Of a stretch of DNA of 64,000 nucleotides, positions 44,305-55,654 are shown in pieces. The notes under the pieces were generated by a model that worked only from the letters and a program-made list of their open reading frames with translations, searched no databases and was not told where the DNA came from. The first letter of the stretch is position 1, and each line of letters starts with the position of its first letter. This DNA is from Linum tenue (lineage: Eukaryota > Streptophyta > Magnoliopsida > Malpighiales > Linaceae): the NCBI GenBank assembly GCA_946122785.1, contig CAMGYJ010000006.1:54580066-54644065 (forward strand). The letters are read 5' to 3'. The translations under genes were made by a program, and so were the position numbers.

Positions 44305-45418
44305 TCATTAACTTCGGCTTTAGTAATAACTAAATCGTAGGAGGTGTGACGTACATGCACTCATTTGAAGGGGGTGCAACACTTCTCAGTTTACGCCCAA
44401 TACTGTCTCTGCACCCCTCTCGAGCCATAGCATATTGTTTCATAAAAGCATATGCTTTTCCTACTCTAAATAAAGCGGGTTTTCCATGAAGAAGACTTGG
44501 ATGGATTATGGAGAATAGCTAGCTCAACTCCTTGATTGAATAGAAAACTTTAATATGATGGTTCAAAACACATAAATAAAATGAGAAGATGGATAATGAA
44601 TACAAGCTAGTGGTTATAATCCATATTAGCAATATTGTTAGAACCGAATCGGAGCATGACCCGATAATGTGAATGACTCATAATTTAGTTATCAAATCGG
44701 TATTAGACCATTAAAAATATGTTAGAGAACCAATACCTTATAAACAATAGTATCATAATTAGAAGATATATAAAGTAATAATTTAACAATTTTATGGCTA
44801 AAATAAAATTTACTTTACATGTATCATTTAGTAATTTGACAATATATATAACCTTTAAAATACCTATCCCACCCACCTTGTTAGGCGCCACCCTCTCCCA
44901 TCCTCTTTTCTTACTTTCCCCAATTCTCTCTTTCCTACTCTTCTCTTCCGAGAAAAAGACGAATACCAAAGTCAATTCTTTCTTTCCACCTCCCATCTTA
45001 TGATAAAAAGACGAACACCAACCAATTTTTCCTTTCATCCTCTTTTATTCCTTGTCCTTCGCCCCCATTCTCTTGCCTTTAAGAGAAAGAAACACGAACA
45101 GGGAACGACGAAGAGCTACCTCCTTAGTCGTCATTGGGTCGCTGACCTAAGGAGGTGAGGTCGAAGAAGTTCGAGAAAGTGGCAGCACAGGGAGGGCGGC
45201 GACCTTCAATCCAACAATCTTAAGTTTTTTTTTTTTAACATCAGACTGTCAGGCTCCAAAAATCGGTCGGTCGATTCGAACGATTAACCATTTCGGGCGC
45301 TCGCTAACCGGACTTTCCAATCGTAACAACTTTTAGGGATTCTGACTTAAAAAGGTGTGCGGGTGTCGGTTTTAGTAGTCAGACCGACCGGTTTGGTTCG
45401 GCTTTAATAATACTACAT
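44305..45418 (+). repeat. 1.1-kb dispersed repeat, copy 1
   Basis: Begins CTCATTAACTTCGGC and matches 60,886-61,968 along its length with scattered changes. Frames within are short. It ends about 30 bp before the left border of duplication B. No TG...CA ends, TIRs or primer site were identified, so the class is unknown. Confidence 0.85.
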
Positions 45419-45678
45419 AGTAGTACAAAAAACAAAAAACAAACCAAAGATCTCTTCAGTGGAGTAACTTCCTCCGAATCTGCCCGAGGTTGAATCAAAC
45501 TTCTATATCATCGTGTGGATGATGAACCATCATTCTTCTTTCCTTTATGTCTTCTTAAGAATTTCGGAACTGCATTCCACATTCCTCAAATAGAAAGATA
45601 GCCAAATTAAATTGATATAAAGGAGAATAACCTCACACTTTAGAGTGTGGTTTCTTCTATAATGTAACAATCAGGGGC

Positions 45679-45720
<42 letters not shown>

Positions 45721-45722
<2 letters not shown>

Positions 45723-46123
45723 GGAGTTCTACGGTACCCCGGGTGAAATCCGGGGTACCGCATACCTTAAGTAAGAAAACCCTATCTAGAACTTGAATTG
45801 AGTGATCTTTCGGACATTATACTATACTCTAACCCATAAAGATCAAAATCTAGGTCTTAATTCACTAAATCTTATACCCCAAGATCAATTTAATTAGAAA
45901 CAATAATCGACGGTTATGATTCGTCCAAATATAGGCAAAACAAGTAATGCTCCATCTTAGGGTTTATAGTTTATGATTTAGATAATTAGGACCTAGGGTT
46001 CACTCATTAAGGGTTAGGGTATAGTATCATGCCCAAAAATCATGCTAATTCGAGCTCTAGATAGCGTTTTCATACTCAAGGTATGCGGTACCCCGGATTT
46101 CACCCGGGGTACCGTAGAAGGCA

Positions 46124-46125
<2 letters not shown>
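45721..46125. mobile_element. 405-bp MITE in a (TA)n tract, with hairpin termini
   Basis: Inverted ends about 70 bp long with few mismatches. Each end contains its own perfect palindrome GGTACCCCGG / CCGGGGTACC separated by 7 bases, so each terminus can form a hairpin independently. It is embedded in TA repeats (45,681-45,720 and 46,126-46,155); duplication A has only the TA tract. This resembles MITEs of the Micron kind, which insert into (TA)n microsatellites. No coding frame. A diverged relative is at 33,020. Confidence 0.9.
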
Positions 46126-46157
<32 letters not shown>

Positions 46158-47012
46158 TAGGTTTGTCAACTGACAAACCTTGATCCAATTTTGGAACAAA
46201 ATCCTTTATAAATTTTTTATTTTAGTGATGGTAGTATTTGAACTAAAGACTTTGACATTCCTTAGTGATTTTGTTTTGTCGTTGAATACCCTTAACGTAA
46301 TTTCTAGGTCTGCCACTACTAACAATATGCTTTTCTAAGATATGATGCATTAACTACGATAGTCTACCACATGGTATTCTCACCCAATTTCATAAAACGT
46401 TGAATCACATAGAATATGGGAAATATTAAAGCTCATAATGATGACACTTTATTTACAATGTTTGTCACTCCCATTCTTGATACATTTTCCACTTCTATCA
46501 ATGCATTTTTAGTCCCTTTTCTCTAGGATTATCTATATCAAAACTATTTGATCAATGAGAGTTGGAATAGGGGATTGAGTACCACTAATGGCATGGAATT
46601 GTACATACGTTTAATATTCCATCTGTCTACCGTTAACAATAAATAAAATATTATTTTTTGTCAAATTTTTAAAAATAAAGTAAAAAATGAAACAATAAAA
46701 AATTCCGTCAGCTTCTAGCCTCCGTCTCCAAACCATCTGTCTACCGCGTCAAACTCATGTTGATGGGCGACTAAGCTCTGCCATTCGGGTTTGAGTAGCA
46801 GGTTTTTGGCGCGGAAGCGTTTGATATTCTATCAAGCCAATGGGAGAATGGTAGAGGAAGGAAGGTGGACGAACAAAGGACTTGGAATTCCTCTTTTCCC
46901 CTACTGCTGGGGTGCAATATTTTTGGATATTTCTCTATTTCACTCTTCTATTTCAGAATACGAGCGTGATGATTGTTAAAGAAAAGAATTAGTGCAAATG
47001 TCAGCGGCCGTA

Positions 47013-47306
47013 TGTCAAGAACCAGTTGATTCCAATAAATTGAGTTGTTGGGAGAGTCTCAATCGTGGATGATATACCATTTACTAATACAACCCCTCAA
47101 ATGAAAGCCAATCACCAAATAAGGACTTTCGTTTGCACGGGTCTGAATACACGATACCATGTGCTTCACAAACGGGGGTCACCAAGATTCGGACACAAGA
47201 CCTTTCGGTCGCATAAGGCTCTGATACCATGTGAAGAACCAGTTGGTCCCAATAACTCGAGTTGTTAGGAGAGGTTCAATCGTGAATCATATACCATTCA
47301 CTAACA
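47013..47306 (-). mobile_element. TRIM retroelement, copy B
   Basis: The counterpart of 29,980-30,275, with LTRs at 47,230-47,306 and 47,013-47,091. The flanks CCGTA (47,008-47,012) and CCGTG (47,307-47,311) look like a 5-bp target duplication with one change. Presence at the same place in both copies shows that it predates the duplication. Confidence 0.85.
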
Positions 47307-48253
47307 CCGTGTTGATTGGATTGAAGAAGTTGCAGGGTGACCTCCGCGGTGGACGACGGAGATCGAGGCCGAAGCGGACAAAATTTTTATTTTTTCCCTT
47401 TGTAAATTATTTTTAAATTTCTTACCAAAAAATAATATTTTATTTATAGTTAACGGAAGATGGACGGAATATTAAACGGATGCCCAATTCAATGGCGTTA
47501 GTGGTACCTGACGCCCTATTCTTACTTAAGTGGTATAGCTCCCCCAATTCTCATACTTTAGTGGTACTCGAGGTATTCTACCTGATCAATAAGCCTTTAA
47601 TAGACATATGATATGTTTTTGTACTATTTGATGTCTTCTTGGCATATTTGTTTTTATGATTTTGAAGGTACAAAGTAGCCTAAGGAAGTTTGGATCAAAC
47701 ATTGAAGAACGCCGGAGGACCAAAAGAGTTATAAATACATCCTTTTGGTTAAACAGAATGCACTATTGATGACACAACTCAATCTGACAAGCAAGTGAAG
47801 TGTCTTTGGTCATTGAAACAAATTATTGTATTTTTTACATTAATGACATCATATTTGCCGATAATTTTTTTACATGGAAATTAAATAAAAAATATATCGA
47901 AACGTTCATCTTAAATAATTATTACTACCTTTTTGTCAAAAAAAAAAATAATTATTACTACCTGTACACAAAGATTCCCCAAACTTTGTGATTAACATTA
48001 TGAAATCAATGCTAAACTAGATTATCACAAAGAGGAGATTTGACATTTCTTGTTTAAGCAAAATCCACTTTTAAAGTGCCAAAATGCCAAACCACCCTTC
48101 ATATAAAAGTTAAGTTATCATGAAGTTGATAAGTAGATGAAATGCAAGAATTTGTTTTTTCGTGAAAGTATCCTCAAACTAATGGGGACCCAAAGCGCTT
48201 AGATACAATATCGACTAATATGGTCATTTCGTGAAGTATGTCTTCAATCATAT

Positions 48254-48956
48254 TGATTCGGGCCTAATTGCACATGTTTTATAGGGATGGCTATTTGGTC
48301 CGGGTTTTTTGGTTTTACCCGAAATCGGACCGTATAACTTGGACCGAGACCAGACCGGGACCGGATAGTAAACAATCCAATCCAATATTTGGGCTTAGAT
48401 TTGAGATAAAAACCGTTTGGGACCGGACCGAAAACTGGATAAAGACCGGATAAGAGAGCTCAACACCCAAAACTTAAGAGTAATTTGCATAAACGGACAC
48501 AAACCTTTGCACTTAGTACAAAACTTAACCAACTCCTTACCCTTTCAGTCCTTAGGCCACTCAAATCCCCACAAGCTCAATATAAAATCAAGACCGAATT
48601 GGGACCGGACCGGGTCAAGACCGGACTGTATCCAAACCAATCTTTGGTCCTCATATTTTCAAAAAGACCAGAATGGACCGGATCAATTTGGGCCAATTTA
48701 ACCGGACCGGATCGTATAGCCACCCTTAATGTTTTTCCCCCGTTTTACTTAGATGTTTGTGCCAAATTCGCTCCTTATAGGTCGGTTTTACGTCGTGTTC
48801 TTCGTGATTGGCGAAAAGGATCGAAAACCGGGAGAAGAGGTGAAAAAACGCCAGTTCACGGTTAACTGAAGGAGTTCACGGTCATGCAAGATCGTGAAGA
48901 AGCGAGTTGAACGTGAATCGCGAGGCATCCAGAGCCAATGTGAAGGTTACTGACGC
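48254..48956 (+). mobile_element. Truncated LTR in duplication B, split by a hAT element
   Basis: The counterpart of the first 300 bp of the solo LTR at 31,270, starting TGATTCGGGCC. It is interrupted at 48,282-48,728 by a family 1 hAT copy and ends at 48,956, where it runs into another element. Confidence 0.8.
48282..48728 (-). mobile_element. hAT family 1, copy 4 (447 bp), only in duplication B
   Basis: Ends TAGGGATGGCTA and TAGCCACCCTTA; opposite orientation to the copies at 5,708 and 34,963. Flanks ATGTTTTA (48,274-48,281) and ATGTTTTT (48,729-48,736) form the 8-bp target duplication with one mismatch. The empty site ATGTTTTG is present in duplication A near 31,290. Confidence 0.9.
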
Positions 48957-49410
48957 TAGGGCTGGCGAACGGTTTTCCGGTTAGTGGCTAACCGGTCGAT
49001 TTCAACCGAACCGATCGGTTTTTGGCTAGCCGAAAAACCGATTCCGAAGAGGGCGGTCGGTTGGCGGTGGGGATTATCAGGGGGCCGGTTAGCCGACTAA
49101 CCGGGGTCGGAAACCGACGGTTAACCGGCTAACCGACCCCTGCCCTTCCCCCTTAAACGACCCCTGCCCTTCCACTTCATCTACTCCCTTCATCTCCCCC
49201 TTCTCACCAGTCACCACTGCCCTTCCACTTCATCTCCTCCCTTCATCTCCCCCTTCTCACCAGTCACCACCGACCAGCCCTTCCCCCTTCCCCCTTCCTC
49301 CTTCTCCTCTGTTCTCTCTACGAAACGAACCAGAGACCCCAAACCAATTCCTTCCCTCTCCGCCATGCCTTCTGAAATCAGAAACCCTCCTCCCTCGATT
49401 TACTTCCTTC
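48957..49410 (+). mobile_element. Truncated hAT-like element replacing LTR sequence
   Basis: Starts TAGGGCTGGCGAACGG, a hAT-like terminus, followed by CCGGTTAGCC/GGCTAACCGG-type inverted motifs and a C-rich part with a 53-bp tandem duplication (49,165 and 49,218, TGCCCTTCCACTTCATCT). No matching right end. Duplication A has about 1.3 kb of LTR and flank here instead. Confidence 0.6.
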
Positions 49411-49574
49411 TTAAAAAAATGGTATTGTATGGATTTGCCACATAATTTAAAGTGTGAACATTTTTATGGATAATAGGTTAACTCGCTAAGTACTCATATC
49501 TGGTTTTTTAATCAATAAGTACTCATATCTGGTTTTTTAATCAATACAAATCATATTTAATAAGTACTATGCAT

Positions 49575-49870
49575 TCAAGGTAAATTTGGAGGTACATACC
49601 GCATACCTTGAATAAGAAAATGGTATCAGGTCTTTATTTGACCGGATATTAGAAACTCGTACTATACCATAACCCTTAAAAATTAGAATCTAAATTTTAA
49701 TTTCTAAATTTATGCACTAATACCAATTTAGTTAGAAACAACAATCGACAATTAGGATTCATCAAAATACATACAACAAACTTATACACCATCTTAGAAT
49801 TTATATTTTAGATAATTAGAATCTAAAGCTCACTCATTAACAATCATGGTATAATGTCATGCTCCACAAT
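49575..49870. mobile_element. Old MITE related to the element at 45,721, copy B
   Basis: The counterpart of 33,020-33,325, including ACATACCGCATACCTTGAA and the CTCACTCATTAACAATCATGG block. Confidence 0.65.
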
Positions 49871-50460
49871 AAAGTTAATTTGAAATCTATATAAATTTAT
49901 CTCAGTAAGAATATGTGATATCTTAAATTTATCTCAACGTTCCTTTCTCAAATAAAAACATCCAACTCAGTTTGTGCAGGTTTGGAAAGTTTTCGTCTAA
50001 GACTTCCATTCTCTCTCTCACTCTATTTCTATCATATGTAAGACTTCCATTCTCAAATCAAGAGAAAAGGGCAGAGAAGATAAACGGTCAAAGTCCACCG
50101 CAAAAATAGCCCACAAACAAATAGAACTCCAAATAGAGAAGCCCGAATTACCACACTACAGCCCAACCCAACTACATGAGAACACATAACCTGACTTAGT
50201 AAACAGTAATTAGTATTTAGATTTATATATATTAATTTGAAGAAAAAATATGCAATATCGACAAGTATTTGTAGTTTTCGCTCGTGTCTGCTATTGGAAG
50301 CGGACAACAACAGACGATAGACCCTAACGCGACCAGTAACAACAACAATAAAAGAAAAAATATGAGGAAAATACGAGGAAAAATAAAAAGCTACCGGAAC
50401 AGTTTGAATAACAAGAGGGAGGTAGAGGTGCACATTTACATACATATAATACAGAGTGAA

Positions 50461-50874
50461 TCAGTTAATCATTTTGTACCAAATAGAGCAATCCGCGAGT
50501 TCGATCCTAGCGTCATGGGTGTGTCCACAATTGTCTTTTAGTTTGTTCTTGGCAGTGACCAGACATGACCAACAATCTAGTTTCCAGAGCTGCCTGTCGC
50601 AAGTGGCGCCACCAATGACCGAGCCAACATCACGGTTGGGGTAGCTGTGAACGTAACTATAATCGTTGTAATTCTCCTTTTTCACATTTTTGGTCTCGTC
50701 CACCAGAATGTCGACGAGACGTCCCACTCTGGTGTTGTATAATTTATCTTCTGATTTGCCAACGCAGTCCGGTCCCCTAACAATGCTCTTCACCGGAAGT
50801 CTTGCGTCAACACCGAAGCTCAACATAGCCAGAAGCAGAACAGCTGCCATCGCCAATTTCGACCCGGAATCCAT
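50461..50874 (-). CDS. Secreted DUF26 (Gnk2-like) cysteine-rich protein, copy B
   Basis: 137 residues, single exon, with the same signal peptide, six cysteines and C-x8-C-x2-C as copy A (33,913). It differs from copy A at six residues, which include V for F in the signal core, I-to-V and A-to-V around the SYPNRD block, N-to-T before the second Cys and N for the last K. Of the 12 DNA differences, six are silent. This copy keeps the canonical TATAAAAGG box and lacks the extra upstream ATG, so it is the better candidate for the expressed gene. Role by family: secreted, possibly antifungal; the missing Asn and Glu equivalents of the Gnk2 mannose site make lectin activity uncertain. Confidence 0.85.
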   Translation of the reverse strand: MDSGSKLAMAAVLLLAMLSFGVDARLPVKSIVRGPDCVGKSEDKLYNTRVGRLVDILVDETKNVKKENYNDYSYVHSYPNRDVGSVIGGATCDRQLWKLDCWSCLVTAKNKLKDNCGHTHDARIELADCSIWYKMIN

Positions 50875-51003
50875 TTTTTCTTTTGATTGACTCTCTGTTT
50901 CTCACTGTTTCAGCTCTTTATGTACACTCTCCTCCTCCCAAGTGACCCTAATAGCTGTTTTGGTATGGTGTGTTTAGGGTGAGAAATTAGTATTGCCTAC
51001 CCA

Positions 51004-51018
51004 CTCCTTTTATAGCTC
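51004..51018 (-). promoter_or_regulatory. TATA box of DUF26 gene B
   Basis: On the minus strand GCTATAAAAGGAG lies about 133 bp upstream of the ATG, a canonical plant TATA box. Copy A has one base changed. Confidence 0.6.
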
Positions 51019-51613
51019 TTGTTACTCCCTCGATCGGTCCTTTTTATTTCCCCACACGCCTGCTAAAAGAAAAACAAAGAAGAAAACAATTGATGCACTG
51101 CGTCCAAAGAAAACGAATATTGCGTCCACAAAACTGTCTTCAAAGACTCATCGACCTATGCAGAAAAGACAATGCATCAGCAGGAGAATGCGATTGCGGG
51201 AACGCTCATCCCACTGCTCCTCTTCAAGGATCTCATCGAAAACAATGGTTCTTTACTGTAAACATTCTCTCGTTCGTACGCATCTACTCTAAGAGACCGG
51301 CAAACCGAATCCTATAAAATAGTTTAGACTTTCTGAGATTTTTCCGAGGAGACTTTCATTTAATGTAACGTTCTTTTGTCTTTATCATCATTACTATTAA
51401 TGTTATTAACTAATTTTGTGTTCAGATAAAATCAGTTGTGATTTACAGCATCAAGAAACATGGTGAGGTTTGGTATCCTGATAATACGTTTAGTGACGGT
51501 GCTACACATGGTCTAGTACGGCCATAAAAATTTGAAAGTTACTCATCAAAAATATCGGTATTTGAAAATTTAGCATAAATATAGAGCATTTGGTCACTGA
51601 GATTACTAAATCA

Positions 51614-51866
51614 CAGGGGCGGAGCCAGGATTTCGAGACCGGAAGGCTGAAAATAGTTAAACAAAATGTATGTAACAAAGGTGGATCAAACCAATGTGCT
51701 TTAAAACACAAGTCTAACTTGGATACCACTAGACCACATAACTATTACACAATAGAATTTACGGAACAAGTTCTACTTTTAAAATTTGTACTAAATATTC
51801 TTACGATGGCCGAGACCAATCCCAAGGGGCCGGGCCCACCCTAGCTTGAGTGTAGCTCCGCCCCTG
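51614..51866. mobile_element. Non-autonomous hAT-like element, family 3 (253 bp), only in duplication B
   Basis: Ends CAGGGGCGGAGC and GCTCCGCCCCTG are perfect inverted repeats. The 8-bp target duplication CTAAATCA is exact (51,606-51,613 and 51,867-51,874). Duplication A has a single CTAAATCA at about 35,505. It sits inside the fold-back MITE. No frame. Confidence 0.95.
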
Positions 51867-52400
51867 CTAAATCATGTCATATTTAGTCACAAAAAAAATT
51901 AGTATCAATTTTGGTCACTCGAATTACTGAAACATGTCACTCGCCCGTTAGTTTCCGTCCAACTCCAACCAAAATTGATATTAATTTTTTCTAGCGACTA
52001 AACATAACACGATTTATTAATCTCAGTGATTAAATGTGGCATTTACCCTTAATCCTTCAGGTTGCAGACTTTAGAGTTTGAAACTCACTGCATGCAGTGG
52101 TATTGCAATTTTAATAAGTGATTGCAGCTGACATTTTACTTTTTCTTATCAGTTTTATAACTTGTCATGAAGTTCTCATCTTATAGTTCTTTTATTTCCG
52201 CTAATTTCAATATGATTTCAGTTTTGCAGTTTCAAAATTAAAATTTTATATGGCTGAATAATTTGTGCTTTTGACTTTCATTAGCTCTCAATTTGTACAT
52301 GTTTATCCTTAATAAAAAAATTAGAGTGATTCGAGCAATATTAAAAAATTTGTTGATAAAAATATTTACTATGATAAATAAATAAAAGAAAGAGAAAAAT

Positions 52401-55400
52401 GTAGGACAAAAAAATCTCACGAATCAAGATATAGAATATCTCTGATTATGAGATATTTGATATCCGTAGATTTTAGAGATTTTAAATCTCTAAAACTAAA
52501 ATACACAATACAAAAAGCAACAAAAAAAACATAACTTTCTACAAAATCTTAAGGATTTAATGAATCAACGTCTTAAATCCCGTTCTCCAAACGACCCCTT
52601 AAAATATTTTTTTTCTTAATATTAACCAGGAAAATACCGTGACTAGTGATTGCACAAGTATTTGTTTACCACTCAAAATTATCACATTGATGATTTTCAA
52701 GGTAGTTAATGCTCTTATAATGTCAGATTAATTATAACCATTAATGCATGTTATTTAGCTGAGCCTAATAGATTTGATTTTCAATCTCAAGCCACTAAAT
52801 CCTTAGCGAGCATGCACATGACTCAAAAGTGATACGGCCCTCTGGTGGAGGCCATGCAATGACACGAGAACAATAAACTGTAGTCCTTAAGCAACATGTT
52901 AAAGAAGAAAAAAATACTAACTGTTGAGAAGTACATGCCATATCGGCTGTCATGAGAGAGGCTATGTGGGCGAGTAAGAAGTAGTCCGTAACCGTATCAC
53001 GAGAGGGGCCATGACATCGATAATCTAACAATCAAGCATTGATCTCATGTCTACATGCATAATTTCATCCAAATAAACAAGCATACACAAGACAATAGGA
53101 TATCATATGATCGTAGTTTCCTCACATCCTAGAGTATATTCTAAATGATAGACTATAGTAGTATATAATATAATCATGCGCATTGAATAACATAAGCATT
53201 TCATTAAATCATAGAAGATACATGAATATCATAAATTCACATCCATAAACAAACTCGAGCTTAGCTATACATAGGAGAATAAAAAGACATCACCAATGAT
53301 ACAATCATTGATGGTTAAAACCTCATCAACATATCACTTCCCAACAGCAAACCACCCTTATCTACACCCTTCCCATCTTCCTAATCCACACATCTTCTCC
53401 AACATTTTCCCCACTCCACCCACCACCCGCCTCCGTCGTCTCTCTTAGATAGAATGACATCTCCACCTCGATAGTGGTGGTCGGTTCCAGTGCAGATCAG
53501 TTCAACTTAGAGATGGAAGAAGTGGATCGACGTGGAATGAGATGTGTTTAAGTGCTGATGAAGAAGAAGGATTGTTGCAAATGCAAGAAAACACGATCGC
53601 TTCGGTGGTAGTGATGAGATGTCGGATCTTGATTTTATTTCCAAATTTGTAGTACTGATTTTTTCATATTTGTGTAATGATTCTCAACGAAAATGTTTTA
53701 TAGTAGTAGGAGAATCGAATAAAATATTTATGGTGTAGTGGCGGTTCTTGGGTAAAATATTTGTTTTAAGATTTGTGGCGACACATATTCTTCACCAATG
53801 TAGTCAAAATTGCGTTTCTACGCAGAAGTATTTTTGTGATCTATAAGCGTAAAATCATAAGTTTTTACAAACGCATTTTTAACTACAAAATTATAAAAAC
53901 TGAGTTTTACGTGGAAGCGTTTTGGTGACCGCGTAAATGCGTAAGTTTTTAAGTTTTAAAGTGCGATTTTGACTATCTTAATCTTCACACAGAAATTGTA
54001 AATCACTATAAGAAAATTCATAAATCACTACGGATTTAGGGTGGACATTGAGACTATTTAAACCGTATCACTGTATTAATATAAGTTGCACCACATTTTA
54101 GACGATGATGCGCCGCCGTATGAAGGGGAAAGATGATTCGAATGGAGAGAAAGATGGAGAAGAGAAGATTTCTGTCGGAGGGGAAATATAAGACTTCAAA
54201 TGGAGATTTTTGTCAAGGGAGAAAGATGGCCAGCGGATATGATTTCTTTCAATGCGGAAGATTTGAGTTGGATTGGACAGAAGATAAGGAGAGAAGAGAA
54301 AGACAGTGGTGATCCTGGTGGTGAAGGGAGAAGAGAAGGAGAGCAAGGAAGGTTTTAGCAAATCGCTAGGGTGAAGGTAGCTATTGCTTTGAAATTATGT
54401 GGTGGTTTTCGGTTATCCGATATAGCAGCTAACCGCTGGTTATTGACTGGGTTGAATTCGGTATACCGAGTACACTATTTTGGCTACCGCATATTGGTGT
54501 CGACGGTTAATGGTGGTTACCGGTTCGGTGACTGATTATACCGTTAACTAATAAATCGATTACCATCCCTCGATCCATCAGGTGGCCTTCTAAGATTGGA
54601 CTTCTCGTGGGCTCTAGTTGAGACTTCTATAAGACTTTCCCTGCATCAAGCTTTGCCTTGGGGGTGAAAACTTCTTCATAGGTTGTGTTTTACCTTGAAA
54701 AGCACAAAAATGTACAAGAAAGGAATAAAATGATGCATTGATAGAAGGGGAAAATGTATCGAATAGGAGAGTGATAATCACTATAAATAGAGTGTTATCA
54801 GAAATACCCCACTCTTGAACTTTGCTTGTCTGTAAGCCAAAAATACTTATAATCGTATAACACAAAGACTACTAAGGAGCATCACTCAACCCTGATCTTA
54901 TGTAGTGGATCGAAATTGAACTAACAAGTTCAACGATAGCACGAGAGAAGCATAACCACACCAACTTTTGAGAATACCATGCAATCTAACCAAAGCTTAA
55001 ACAACTAACATGCATAAGAGTCTAAAACACTTAGAGTGAAACCTTTGAAAACGGTTGTAGATGTTGAATGTTTCTACCACCACTTGACTTACTCTTTAGG
55101 CACTTTTCCCTTGGCATACCATCACCTATAAATATATTTTTTCTCATCACTATTTCTTTGTCTTTTTCTTGTGTAGGGAGCTTTACTAGAGTATTGGACC
55201 CCTATTAATTGAGCAGGATCAATTTCTTTATCTCTGCCATTGTCGGAGTACTTCTATTAACTGTTATACCTTAATTCATGTGGAGTTCAAAGAAATTAAA
55301 AGCTTGCCGAAAGCTTTATCCATGTCCTTAAACGCACATCCTCAAGTTAGCTATCAATTCAATCGGTCGAACATTTACTTGTATTAGGGAGGAACTAGCT

Positions 55401-55524
55401 TCAAATAGGACTACTGAACAACCACTAGTATCTTTAACAAACCCGATTTTGTACAATGAAAATATGGCTCGCACGTTGGGCTTACCCCCACACATTATTT
55501 CTCAACAAAGCATGGCACATTCCT
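52401..55524. other. Stretch without a recognisable gene
   Basis: AT-rich, short frames only. At 54,410-54,590 runs of GGTTATCCG-, CCGGTT- and GGTTACCGG-like motifs end in CGATTACCATCCCT, which looks like the right terminus of a hAT-type MITE; no left end was found. Confidence 0.4.
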
Positions 55525-55654
55525 CATGATACAACAATTTCTTTTTTTTTTATACTTAGATCAAAATTGCATTAAAACCAGGCAACCAATAGCATAAACA
55601 CAATGGCGCTCCTCCGAACAAACAGTCTGTACAATATTCAGTAAAAAAAAAAAA

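Larger units (their letters stand above)
45449..52400 (+). repeat. Segmental duplication, copy B (6,952 bp)
   Basis: Colinear with 28,816-36,476. Differences that are clearly insertions here are the MITE at 45,721, the family 1 hAT at 48,282 and the family 3 hAT at 51,614. It lacks most of the solo LTR (replaced from 48,957) and about 400 bp near its right end. The flanks outside both borders are unrelated to those of copy A. Confidence 0.95.
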
